A DNA stretch of 64,000 nucleotides from Porphyromonadaceae bacterium UBA4277 (GTDB lineage: Bacteria; Bacteroidota; Bacteroidia; Bacteroidales; Muribaculaceae). Each line of letters opens with the position of its first letter. The stretch's first letter is position 1. The notes beneath the pieces were generated by a model. It made no database searches and was not told the DNA's origin. It saw only the letters and a list, made by a program, of their open reading frames with translations. The stretch covers positions 875 through 64,874 of the forward strand of contig DGVT01000052.1 of NCBI GenBank assembly GCA_002395965.1, given 5' to 3'. Shown one piece after another: positions 8,641-16,687 of the stretch. A program made the position numbers and the translations under genes.

Positions 8641-9458
8641 ATCTTATCTATTTTATTTATTGTCATTTTTATTTCGGTGAGGCGACTGAGCAACGGCTCT
8701 ATCAGGTCGAGACGAAGCATGTTTGCTCCATCGCTCTTGGCCACCGAAGGCTCAGGGTGAGTCTCCATGAACAGGCCGTCGGCCCCTACTGCTATTGCAG
8801 CCCTGGCAATCAGCTCGATATACTCGGGTAAACCGCCGGTTACGCCAGCCGTCTGATTAGGTTGCTGTAGCGAATGCGTTACATCCATAATCACCGGTGC
8901 AAACTGCTGCATAACTTTTATGCCGCGAAAGTCCACCACCAGGTCTTGATAGCCGAATGTGGTGCCACGCTCGGTAACGGCCACGTCGTCGCATCCGGCA
9001 TCTCGCACTTTATTCACGGCATGTTCCATAGCTTGCGGCGACAGAAACTGCCCTTTCTTTATATTAACCATTCGCCCGGTTCGCGCTGCAGCCACGAGCA
9101 GGTCGGTCTGGCGACACAGGAATGCCGGGATTTGAAGCACGTCAACATATTGCGCCGCCATGGCAGCCTCGTCGGGCGTGTGAATATCGGTCACAACCGG
9201 AATGTTGAATTCCTCGCCCACTTTGCGCAAGATGCGCAGTGCTTTCTCATCGCCGATGCCGGTAAACGAATCAAGGCGCGAACGGTTAGCCTTACGATAG
9301 CTTCCCTTAAACACATAGGGTATGCCCAAACGTTGCGTTGCCGACAGCACATGTTCTGCTATCTGCATTGCCATTTCTTCGCCTTCGATCACGCAAGGTC
9401 CTGCGAGGAGAAAAAAGTTACAATTTGAATTATGTGTAAGTTTATCTATCAGTTTCAT
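8637..9458 (-). CDS. kdsA: 3-deoxy-8-phosphooctulonate (Kdo-8-P) synthase
   Basis: Condenses phosphoenolpyruvate with D-arabinose-5-phosphate to Kdo-8-phosphate, the committed step to the Kdo of lipopolysaccharide. The 273-residue product has the family landmarks in order: LLAGPCVIEGEE near residue 18, YVFKGSYRKANRSR, VVTDIHTPDEA, LQIPAFLCRQTDLL, NIKKGQFLSP and FMETHPEPSVAKSDG. Length is typical. It follows rsmE by 2 bp and overlaps the TPR gene by 4 bp. Confidence 0.96.
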   Translation of the reverse strand: MKLIDKLTHNSNCNFFLLAGPCVIEGEEMAMQIAEHVLSATQRLGIPYVFKGSYRKANRSRLDSFTGIGDEKALRILRKVGEEFNIPVVTDIHTPDEAAMAAQYVDVLQIPAFLCRQTDLLVAAARTGRMVNIKKGQFLSPQAMEHAVNKVRDAGCDDVAVTERGTTFGYQDLVVDFRGIKVMQQFAPVIMDVTHSLQQPNQTAGVTGGLPEYIELIARAAIAVGADGLFMETHPEPSVAKSDGANMLRLDLIEPLLSRLTEIKMTINKIDKI

Positions 9459-9460
9459 AA

Positions 9461-10201
9461 TTAACGTGCGTTTATATCACATTTCTGTGCGTAAGCATCA
9501 ATCGTATGTATCATTGCACAAGCCGCCACTGCCGCTGTCTCGGTGCGCAGTCGCGCCGGCCCTAAAGCGACCGGTATATAGCCCTGCGCCGTGGCCTGTT
9601 CCACTTCTTGGGGAGCAAAGTCGCCCTCGGGACCTATGAGTATGGTCACATCGCAACCCGGCTTGTAGCACGCCACCAAGTCCTGCCTTTGTTCTCGCGG
9701 GAGCAAGGGGTCGCAATAAGCAATGAAACGTTGACCGCGACCGGTTTCTGACAAGATTGATTTTAACGGGGTCAACTCCTCAAGAATCGGCAATTTCGAC
9801 TTTAACGACTGCTTCATGGCAGCCACCACAATCTTGCGCAGACGCTCGGCCTTGAAATTCTTGCGCTCGCTATTCTTGCACAATAATGGTACAATTCTGT
9901 CCACTCCCAGTTCAGTACACTTTTCGATCAGCCACTCGGTGCGATCGGTATGCTTTGTGGGTGCAAAAGCAACAGTAATGTTGTGATCCCAGAACGGCAA
10001 TTCCTGTCGTTGCCCGATTATTTCGACATGGCATCGCTTGCTATTGGCTATGGTAATGAGGCATTCGTAGCACATGCCATTTCCGTCCACCACCTCGATG
10101 CGGTCGCCCTCATTGAGGCGCAACACACGCACACAATGGTTCGACTCATCCTCGGTGAGCATCAGGGTTGTGGCTATATCAGGGCAATAGAAACGCGACA
10201 T
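9461..10201 (-). CDS. rsmE: 16S rRNA (uracil-1498-N3)-methyltransferase
   Basis: A 246-residue SPOUT-class methyltransferase that uses S-adenosylmethionine to methylate U1498 of 16S rRNA in the 30S subunit. Visible motifs: an N-terminal PUA-like part (residues 1-70), TKHTDRTEWLIEKCTELGVD, then the trefoil-knot SAM site LIGPEGDFAPQEV and LGPARLRTETAAV. Length matches the family. It lies 24 bp after the permease gene and 2 bp before kdsA. Confidence 0.95.
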   Translation of the reverse strand: MSRFYCPDIATTLMLTEDESNHCVRVLRLNEGDRIEVVDGNGMCYECLITIANSKRCHVEIIGQRQELPFWDHNITVAFAPTKHTDRTEWLIEKCTELGVDRIVPLLCKNSERKNFKAERLRKIVVAAMKQSLKSKLPILEELTPLKSILSETGRGQRFIAYCDPLLPREQRQDLVACYKPGCDVTILIGPEGDFAPQEVEQATAQGYIPVALGPARLRTETAAVAACAMIHTIDAYAQKCDINAR

Positions 10202-10225
10202 TACAGTGACTTACAGCTACCGTTG

Positions 10226-11509
10226 TTATTTAGCCGGCGACAGTTTAGCGTCTTTCTCCGGATTCTTGAAAATGAGCATGAATGACACTGCCACTACCAG
10301 GGCATAGGCGGCAAATATATACCACGATGTGCTCCAGCCGGCAATGATGGCCGTGGGCTCGGTCTGCGAATTCACAAAGTGAGTGACCACCGCCTGAGCA
10401 CTGAGTGTTCCTATGGTGGCACCTATTCCGTTAGTCATTATCATGAACAGTCCCTGAGCACTGCTGCGTATCGACTCATCGGTCTGCTGATCGACGTATA
10501 ATGCACCCGAAATGTTGAAGAAATCGAATGCCACGCCATACACTATGCACGAAAGCACAAAGAGAATAACACCCGGCATGCCCGGATTGCCCAGGCCAAA
10601 GAAGCCGAAGCGCAGCACCCATGCAAACATTGCAATGAGCATAACGTTCTTAATGCCAAACCGCTTCATGCAGAACGGGATGAGCAGGATGCACAGCGTC
10701 TCGCTGATCTGCGACAGGGAGATGAGCGCATTAGCGTGCTGGGCTGCAAAGGTGTCGGCATATTGCTCAATATCGCCGAAAGCTGTCAGGAAGGGATTGG
10801 CAAAGCCGTTAGTGATCTGCAGTGATACGCCGAGCAACATTGAGAAAATGAAGAAAATAGCCATTCTTTTCTCTTTGAAAAGGGCGAAAGCACGCAGACC
10901 GAAAATGTCGATCCACGACTGGCTCTTCTGCTCCTTTGAGGTCGGGCAGTTGGGCAGTGTCAGGGCATAGGCAGCCAAGACAAGGCTCAGGCAACCCGAC
11001 ACAAAGAACTGCCCATAGGTGTGCTGCAGGCCGGTGAAATCGACCGTAAGCATCGAGCAGATGAAACCTATCGTGCCAAAGACGCGAATTGGCGGAAAGT
11101 CTTTTATCGTATCAAGTCCGGCCTTCGTCAGGGCATTGAATGCTACTGAATTCGACAGACCGATGGTGGGCATGAAAAATGCAACACTGAGAGTATAAAG
11201 GGTGAACAGAGGGGCGAACTGCACTGCATCACCGGTACTCATGGCATAATAACCGGCCGAAATCATGAACACACCTGCCAGGGTGTGAGCAAGACTTAAA
11301 ACCTTTTGAGCAGGAATCCAGCGGTCGGCCACAATACCTAACAAAGCCGGCATAAACAGCGACACTATGCCCTGAACAGCATAGAACCAACCGATGTTAT
11401 TTGCCAAGCCATGAGTTGCTAAATAGCCACCCATCGATGTAAGATATGCCCCCCAGACTGCAAACTCCAGGAAGTTCATCAAGATTAATCTCAATTTTAT
11501 ATTTTTCAT
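10226..11509 (-). CDS. Nucleoside:H+ symporter-like MFS permease
   Basis: A 427-residue inner-membrane carrier with about 12 transmembrane segments. The N-terminus (LRLILMNFLEFAVWGAYLTS), the WFYAVQGIVSLFMPALLGI segment and QQTDESIRSSAQGLFMI are typical of the nucleoside permease (NupG/XapB, NHS) branch of the major facilitator superfamily. The expected role is proton-coupled uptake of nucleosides, with the exact substrate unknown. It has its own promoter at 11573-11605 and appears to head the rsmE-kdsA-TPR-tamL-gph run. Confidence 0.8.
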   Translation of the reverse strand: MKNIKLRLILMNFLEFAVWGAYLTSMGGYLATHGLANNIGWFYAVQGIVSLFMPALLGIVADRWIPAQKVLSLAHTLAGVFMISAGYYAMSTGDAVQFAPLFTLYTLSVAFFMPTIGLSNSVAFNALTKAGLDTIKDFPPIRVFGTIGFICSMLTVDFTGLQHTYGQFFVSGCLSLVLAAYALTLPNCPTSKEQKSQSWIDIFGLRAFALFKEKRMAIFFIFSMLLGVSLQITNGFANPFLTAFGDIEQYADTFAAQHANALISLSQISETLCILLIPFCMKRFGIKNVMLIAMFAWVLRFGFFGLGNPGMPGVILFVLSCIVYGVAFDFFNISGALYVDQQTDESIRSSAQGLFMIMTNGIGATIGTLSAQAVVTHFVNSQTEPTAIIAGWSTSWYIFAAYALVVAVSFMLIFKNPEKDAKLSPAK

Positions 11510-11572
11510 ACTGCGATATGTTAAAATTTATCTTTACGTTTACACCAATTGCAATTTGGCCACAAAGTTACA

Positions 11573-11605
11573 CATTTTATTATTGTTTTGCCATTTTTGA
11601 GGCAA
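11573..11605 (-). promoter_or_regulatory. Promoter of the permease operon
   Basis: On the minus strand, TAACTTTG lies at 11580-11573, followed by T, with TTG at 11605-11603 and 22 bp spacing. Transcription would begin near 11566, giving a leader of about 57 nt. The element overlaps the last codons of the upstream nuclease gene. Confidence 0.5.
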
Positions 11606-12152
11606 TTATTTTTTGGATTTCGGCGGCTTGCTCATATTCTTCGGCATCCACGCAATGCTGCAGGCGCTCTTGCAAGCGCTCAACCGACATCGCTTCTAAT
11701 GGCTGTACGGTGGCATCGCGTATGGGTTCTCCATTATCTCCGGCCACATAACCGGTGGTGGCCACAATGTCACGATGAGCAAATATCGGTGCTCCGGTGC
11801 GCAGCGCAATGGCTACGGCATCGCTCGTGCGGCAGTCTATTTCGGTTGTTACAGCCTCCGAACTCAGGTGCAACCTGGAATAGAAGATACCATTATCAAA
11901 TTTGTAGATCTCAATCCACTCAGGCATAATTCTGAACGCCTGCAAAACACTGCGAAACAAATCGTGAGTAACAGGGCGCGGCGGGATAATACCCTCTAAT
12001 CGCATAGCTATCGACTGCGCTTCGGTGGCACCCACCACGAGAGGGATTATGCGTTCACCGGTCTTCTCCTTCAGCAACAAGGCATAGGCATTGTGCGAGT
12101 AGGCATTTCGCGTTATGCCAAGCACCTCAAGTTCAATAACATCAGCATCCAT
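11580..12152 (-). CDS. Bifunctional nuclease family (DUF151) protein with UVR motif
   Basis: A 190-residue cytoplasmic protein. Residues 1-140 are the bifunctional nuclease (BFN, DUF151) domain, shown by LLKEKTGERIIPLVVGATEAQ and DCRTSDAVAIALRTGAPIFA. The C-terminal 40 residues form a UvrB/UvrC-type UVR helix pair (LQERLQHCVDAEEYEQAAEI). Members have been linked to DNase/RNase activity, but their role in Bacteroidales is not settled. It lies 69 bp after mnmA on the same strand. Confidence 0.85.
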   Translation of the reverse strand: MDADVIELEVLGITRNAYSHNAYALLLKEKTGERIIPLVVGATEAQSIAMRLEGIIPPRPVTHDLFRSVLQAFRIMPEWIEIYKFDNGIFYSRLHLSSEAVTTEIDCRTSDAVAIALRTGAPIFAHRDIVATTGYVAGDNGEPIRDATVQPLEAMSVERLQERLQHCVDAEEYEQAAEIQKIIASKMAKQ

Positions 12153-12221
12153 TCTTTAACATTTAGTTGATTACGCGATTATTTGTTTTTCATCGATTAT
12201 CACACTCATTGGCAGCACGGG

Positions 12222-13289
12222 TCATGACCCTACTATCATGCCACTGCCAAAGCACAAATGACGATTTTCGTCGTAGATTACTGCATACTGGCCCGGGGCA
12301 ATGCCCTGCACGTCTTGCTCACTTCTCAGCACCCACTCCCGGTCGGTCAACCGCTCAAACTCGGCATTCATAAATACCGGAGTATGCCTGTTCTTGAAGG
12401 TAACCTTTATTGGCCTTGACACATCTTTCCACGGGCATGAGCCTATGAAATGCATCTCATCGAGATGCAGCACACGGCCATATTGCTTTGCAGTACCATA
12501 ACCACCCGAGACATAGATTATATTGTCTTCTACATTCTTCTTAACCACATACCATGGGCCGCCACTCAGGCCCAACCCCTTGCGCTGGCCTATCGTGTGG
12601 AACCAAAAGCCACGGTGCTCACCCAGCTTGCGTCCGGTCTCAATCTCAATAATGGGCCCGGGCTTTTCGCCCAGGTGACGGCGAATGAAGTCGTTATAAT
12701 TAATCTGCCCTAAGAAGCAAATCCCCTGGCTGTCCTTGCGTGTGGCATTAGGCAAATGCGCTTGCTGAGCTATGCGTCGCACCTCATCCTTGGGCAGACT
12801 GCCTATGGGGAAGATGACATGATCGAGCTGCTCTTGGGTGATTTGCGCCAGGAAATCGGTTTGGTCCTTAACCAGGTCGGTCGCAGTGGCCAGGTATTTA
12901 CGGCCGTCGAGCACATCGGTTGTGGCATAGTGGCCGGTGGCCGTAAGGTCAAAGTCCTTACCCCAGCGCTGCTCAAAATAGCCGAATTTAATCATACGAT
13001 TACACATCATGTCGGGGTTGGGCGTCAGGCCGGCCTTTACCGTGCGCAGAGCATACTCCATCACATTGTCCCAATACTCCTCATGCAACGACACCACATC
13101 GAAGGGAACCCCATATTTCCGGGCTATCAGTGTGCACATCTCAATGTCTTCATCGGCGGCACAATCGCCTTCGTCAATATCAAGCCCTATGCGGATGTAG
13201 AACAAGTGTATGTCCTTGCCCTGCTCCACCAGCCGATGCACCACGACGGCGCTATCGACTCCACCCGATATTAAAACAGCTATAGCCAT
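12222..13289 (-). CDS. mnmA: tRNA-specific 2-thiouridylase MnmA
   Basis: Transfers sulfur to C2 of wobble uridine 34 in tRNA-Lys, -Glu and -Gln, with ATP activation. The 355-residue product has the PP-loop SGGVDSAV at residues 8-15, the catalytic cysteine in PDMMCNRMIKF, the second (persulfide) cysteine in DSQGICFLG, and the C-terminal beta-barrel with GQRKGLGLSGGPWYVV. Length is normal. It follows the DoxX gene by 44 bp on the same strand. Confidence 0.94.
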   Translation of the reverse strand: MAIAVLISGGVDSAVVVHRLVEQGKDIHLFYIRIGLDIDEGDCAADEDIEMCTLIARKYGVPFDVVSLHEEYWDNVMEYALRTVKAGLTPNPDMMCNRMIKFGYFEQRWGKDFDLTATGHYATTDVLDGRKYLATATDLVKDQTDFLAQITQEQLDHVIFPIGSLPKDEVRRIAQQAHLPNATRKDSQGICFLGQINYNDFIRRHLGEKPGPIIEIETGRKLGEHRGFWFHTIGQRKGLGLSGGPWYVVKKNVEDNIIYVSGGYGTAKQYGRVLHLDEMHFIGSCPWKDVSRPIKVTFKNRHTPVFMNAEFERLTDREWVLRSEQDVQGIAPGQYAVIYDENRHLCFGSGMIVGS

Positions 13290-13333
13290 AATGCTTGCAA
13301 TTCCTTTTTATTAACCCAAAGCCTTTTCCTTTC

Positions 13334-13822
13334 TCACGCATTCTCAAGCACACGATCATCGGCCTTGGTTTCGATCATATATGCACTGATGATATAATCC
13401 AACGAAATCTTTCCGGGGCCGGCAAGCAACAGGTAGATGAATATGCCGATAAACATAACCGGGTAGCCGGGCTGGAAATTGAAAAATTGATTAGCCATGT
13501 GCCCCGTTAAATTGCCATGCGCAGTCGAAATCACCCACTCGGCCACACACATTATCACCAGCGGCGGAATCAATGCCAGGCGCATGAGCAGGCCAAAAAT
13601 TATGAATGCTGCGCACAGGAGCTCAAGCACCAGCAGTAACGTCATCGTGGTTTCGGGCGACATTCCCATCACGCCATCGAGTGTCGGGACGATTTCCTCG
13701 AAATGAAGCATTTGGCGTATGCACAATTCAAGAAACATTACGCCAGTGAATGCTCGCAGAAACAAGCGCGACAAATTGCTGTAGGTATAGCCCACGCTAT
13801 ACAAGAATAACTTCTTCCACAT
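13334..13822 (-). CDS. DoxX-family membrane protein
   Basis: A 162-residue protein with four predicted membrane helices: about 15-35, 60-85, 88-108 and 115-140 (the last GYPVMFIGIFIYLLLAGPGK). The pattern RLFLRAFTGVMFLE, then a helix rich in Leu/Phe, then LAGPGKISLDY is that of DoxX/YphA-like small quinone-linked membrane proteins. Its biochemical role is unknown. It precedes mnmA on the same strand. Confidence 0.75.
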   Translation of the reverse strand: MWKKLFLYSVGYTYSNLSRLFLRAFTGVMFLELCIRQMLHFEEIVPTLDGVMGMSPETTMTLLLVLELLCAAFIIFGLLMRLALIPPLVIMCVAEWVISTAHGNLTGHMANQFFNFQPGYPVMFIGIFIYLLLAGPGKISLDYIISAYMIETKADDRVLENA

Positions 13823-14012
13823 TTTGAGTAATTTTATTATTCTCTAAAAACTTTACATTATTGAAAATCAGAGGTTTGAATTATGCGTTTAGAGGAAGCC
13901 ATCTCCTCACCTTGTTCAAATTTCGCTTTCGCAAAGTTCAGCCTTAGCCTCTCTAAACTCCAAACAACGCGCTCTACACTTCAAGCCACTGAATGTCAGA
14001 AACTTGAATTTA

Positions 14013-14891
14013 TTATTCCAAGGCCGCCTTAAAGTCGGCCACTGTTATGTTCTTATTCATTATTTTATGCTCGTTATCAACCAGATAACACGATGGTATC
14101 ATGCGCACATCGAGCAGTTGCTTCAGCCCTGATGCCCAGCCTTTCACCCAAGTTTCGGGCAATGATGAAGCCCAGTCGGCTGCCGGCTCGCCATCATGCA
14201 CGCACACAACGGCAAGCTGACCATCGCTCACCAGCTTGGTCACATTCACGTCGGTCACAAGTCGCGTGCGGTCGATGCTACTGTCGGTGCTTGAGTCGAG
14301 AAACACCACCAGCACGACGTTAGCGCCACTCACCTCGCCCAACTTACGCTTTGCACCCGTGAGGGCATCTACAAATTCCAGGTCAAGCACCATTCCTTCT
14401 TGGCAGGCCGTTATGCGACCTATCTGGCGCTGATAGTATTCCCGCTCGTCTTTTTTCAGCACCGTAGCCGAAGCTAATGAGCGAGCAAATTCAACATACA
14501 CCTCATCGCTCCAGTAGTCGGCCTGCGGTCCATAGAGCACCGCTTCGGCTATGCGACCAACCTTGCTCAGATTGGCCGAGTTACTCCTGAGCTTGAACAT
14601 AAAGTCACGCACACCGGCCAGCACCACGTTGCGATGGGCAAACTTAAACACATCGGCATAGTCCCTGAAGGTCTTGAGCAGCGACAAGTCGTTGCTGATG
14701 GGCTTTGCAAGGTCAAGGCCATCCCAAAAGTGCTGTATCACATAATTAGACCGGCTCTCAAGCGTCGAGCAGGTGTCGGGAGCTTGAGGATAGCTCATCA
14801 GCGACGGTACATCGTCCTGCGACTTTGCCACCATGACACACATCAACAGGAATGTGACTACAAGAAATCTATGTTTTTTATTCGCTTTCAT
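14013..14891 (-). CDS. DUF5106 protein with C-terminal thioredoxin-like domain
   Basis: A 292-residue exported protein. A signal peptide (residues 1-24) is followed by a helical DUF5106-type region (about 45-155, including SNYVIQHFWDGLDL) and a degenerate thioredoxin-like fold (about 170-292, with VVLVVFLDSS and MIPSCYLVDNEHKIMNK). There is no CxxC active site: the position expected after the first strand reads DSSTDSS, so it is unlikely to be a classical oxidoreductase. The family is common in Bacteroidetes without known function. It ends at 14013 with about 190 bp of noncoding sequence before DoxX. Confidence 0.75.
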   Translation of the reverse strand: MKANKKHRFLVVTFLLMCVMVAKSQDDVPSLMSYPQAPDTCSTLESRSNYVIQHFWDGLDLAKPISNDLSLLKTFRDYADVFKFAHRNVVLAGVRDFMFKLRSNSANLSKVGRIAEAVLYGPQADYWSDEVYVEFARSLASATVLKKDEREYYQRQIGRITACQEGMVLDLEFVDALTGAKRKLGEVSGANVVLVVFLDSSTDSSIDRTRLVTDVNVTKLVSDGQLAVVCVHDGEPAADWASSLPETWVKGWASGLKQLLDVRMIPSCYLVDNEHKIMNKNITVADFKAALE

Positions 14892-15011
14892 TGTTACGAT
14901 AGTTCAAAATAAAAAACGAAATTACTACAAAACCGCGAAGCCACAAAATCCGCACGAGTGAAAAAGCTATGCGGTCAACATTTTTTCACAATCAGAAGCA
15001 TAATCGCTACA

Positions 15012-15070
15012 CTGCAAAAAAGCAATGCACCCCCAGTTCATGGTGGGGATGCATCACCTTTTTTGTGCAG
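15012..15070 (-). terminator. Strong, probably bidirectional intrinsic terminator
   Basis: A long hairpin with inner arms at 15024-15034 and 15041-15053 (one mismatch). It is extended by complementary A and T runs at 15015-15021 and 15058-15064, giving a T run on either strand. It sits directly after the SGNH hydrolase gene. Confidence 0.75.
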
Positions 15071-15089
15071 TCATTACTATAGCTCAAGG

Positions 15090-15743
15090 CTATTTCACAT
15101 ACTTCTTTATGGCATCACGCCAGATGAGATAGCCCTGGCCCATGAGGTGCAGGCCGTCGTTGGTCAATTCAGCCTTCAGGCGTCCTCTGTCGTCAACAAA
15201 CAGCGGGTAGAGATTAATCCACGTCACGCCCTGGCGGCGAGCCACTTCTTCCATGGCACGGTTGCCATCCAGCACCACTTGTTCGCGGCCTTTGAGCAAC
15301 TTCCACTCGCGCACGTCGTTATTAAACGGCAACATCGATTGCAAGTAAATCTTGGTGCGAGGGCTGCGAGTCTTTATCAGCACGATGAGTTTTTCCATGG
15401 CGCGCCCTATGCTGTCGCCGGTCACACCGTGCGACACATCGTTCACACCGCTGAGGATGAAAATCTTCTTAGGCTGACCTTTCAATATGGGTTCCATGCG
15501 CTCATACAGTCCTTGCACAATGTCGCCTACAATCCCACGGTTCTTGACATGCCGGTTATCGAGCAACTCGTTCCACTCGGCGCCATCGGTGAGGCTGTTG
15601 CCAAGCATGATAATGTCGCTTTTGCTCACTGGTAGGGTGGCAAAATGCGTCGCCCGGCGCCCGTAATACACATCCTGATTAGCTTGTGCCCATGCCTGCG
15701 CAACAATAATGGCACAAAAAATCAACAAAATAGTCCTTTTCAT
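15090..15743 (-). CDS. Secreted SGNH/GDSL-type hydrolase
   Basis: A 217-residue exported esterase-like enzyme. A signal peptide (residues 1-19, ending AWA) is followed by block I GNSLTDG with the nucleophile Ser, block II Gly in NRGIVGD, block III Asn in GVND, and block V DGLHL with the catalytic Asp and His. The four blocks are complete, so it should be active. Related Bacteroidetes enzymes are acetylxylan, rhamnogalacturonan or sialate esterases, or lysophospholipases; the substrate cannot be assigned. It is followed by a strong terminator and stands alone. Confidence 0.85.
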   Translation of the reverse strand: MKRTILLIFCAIIVAQAWAQANQDVYYGRRATHFATLPVSKSDIIMLGNSLTDGAEWNELLDNRHVKNRGIVGDIVQGLYERMEPILKGQPKKIFILSGVNDVSHGVTGDSIGRAMEKLIVLIKTRSPRTKIYLQSMLPFNNDVREWKLLKGREQVVLDGNRAMEEVARRQGVTWINLYPLFVDDRGRLKAELTNDGLHLMGQGYLIWRDAIKKYVK

Positions 15744-15819
15744 TTTAATCTATTTTTAGTTATTGTTCAACTCATAGTTTAATCGTTTATCAATTAATGC
15801 GCCGTTCACTTGGAAAGCG

Positions 15820-16686
15820 CTACTGACGGGGTCTGTAATTAGCCAGAATAAAAGAGCCATACACTGCACCGCATCCATACCAGCATCCCATGCCTCCGTC
15901 TATATTGCCACGCAAGTTGTTAAACGAAGGGAACAACATATTGTGCGAGAAATTCACATGATTGTCGAAATCGCTCCAAAAGCGATAAGCCCTTTCATCA
16001 ATCTGCGCAAATTTTATCGATATCGTATCGCTATAGCTAAAATATGGCGAATAATGATTGGTGTCGGTTATAAGATCCGGCCGATTAATCACCAAATGCG
16101 AGGCTCCATCGATCAATTCGCCGTTAACAGTTGCCAGTGGCGACGGTAACCACTGCTTGTCATAGCGCCCACGGCGCACAAATGCCTTGTAATAGGCACG
16201 TTTATTACCTTCTTGACTAAATGATAGCACTACGCTACACAGGGAATCCTGCACGGCCGGACTCACACGCACCGAGTCAACTTTAGGACATTGCGGTATT
16301 GTGGTCACAGCCGTTGCATGACAATCACCATAATCGACTGTCAGCGTGTAGGTCTTGCCTGATGCGCCCTTCAACCGGCTGGTGGTGTAGATATAAGGTG
16401 GAACATATTTCTTATCGGCCATGCCGGTTAACACCACCTCTTTTTCACCGTCACTGACGGCCACACGAGCCCAGCGCAAGAGATGACGAGACAAGCTGTC
16501 AAGGCTTTCGCCTGACGAATTGACGAGCACAGTGGTCGTGACCATAACCACAGGAAAACCATTGTGGTCGATATAGCCTTCAACCACAAGCTGCTCTTCG
16601 CCGAACTCAGGAATGTCTTTATTACATGAGCTCATCACAAGTGCTATTACCCATAATGCTGATAATGCCTTTACAAGTCGTGTCAT
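15820..16686 (-). CDS. DUF4249 lipoprotein
   Basis: A 288-residue lipoprotein with a signal and lipobox MSSC near residue 20, then an Ig-like beta-rich region beginning EEQLVVEGYIDHNG, characteristic of DUF4249. In Bacteroidetes DUF4249 genes regularly follow a shortened TonB-dependent receptor, and that is the case here with a 1 bp gap. The pair probably forms a surface uptake or binding complex at the outer membrane, analogous to but distinct from SusC/SusD. The ligand is unknown. Confidence 0.85.
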   Translation of the reverse strand: MTRLVKALSALWVIALVMSSCNKDIPEFGEEQLVVEGYIDHNGFPVVMVTTTVLVNSSGESLDSLSRHLLRWARVAVSDGEKEVVLTGMADKKYVPPYIYTTSRLKGASGKTYTLTVDYGDCHATAVTTIPQCPKVDSVRVSPAVQDSLCSVVLSFSQEGNKRAYYKAFVRRGRYDKQWLPSPLATVNGELIDGASHLVINRPDLITDTNHYSPYFSYSDTISIKFAQIDERAYRFWSDFDNHVNFSHNMLFPSFNNLRGNIDGGMGCWYGCGAVYGSFILANYRPRQ

Positions 16687-16687
16687 A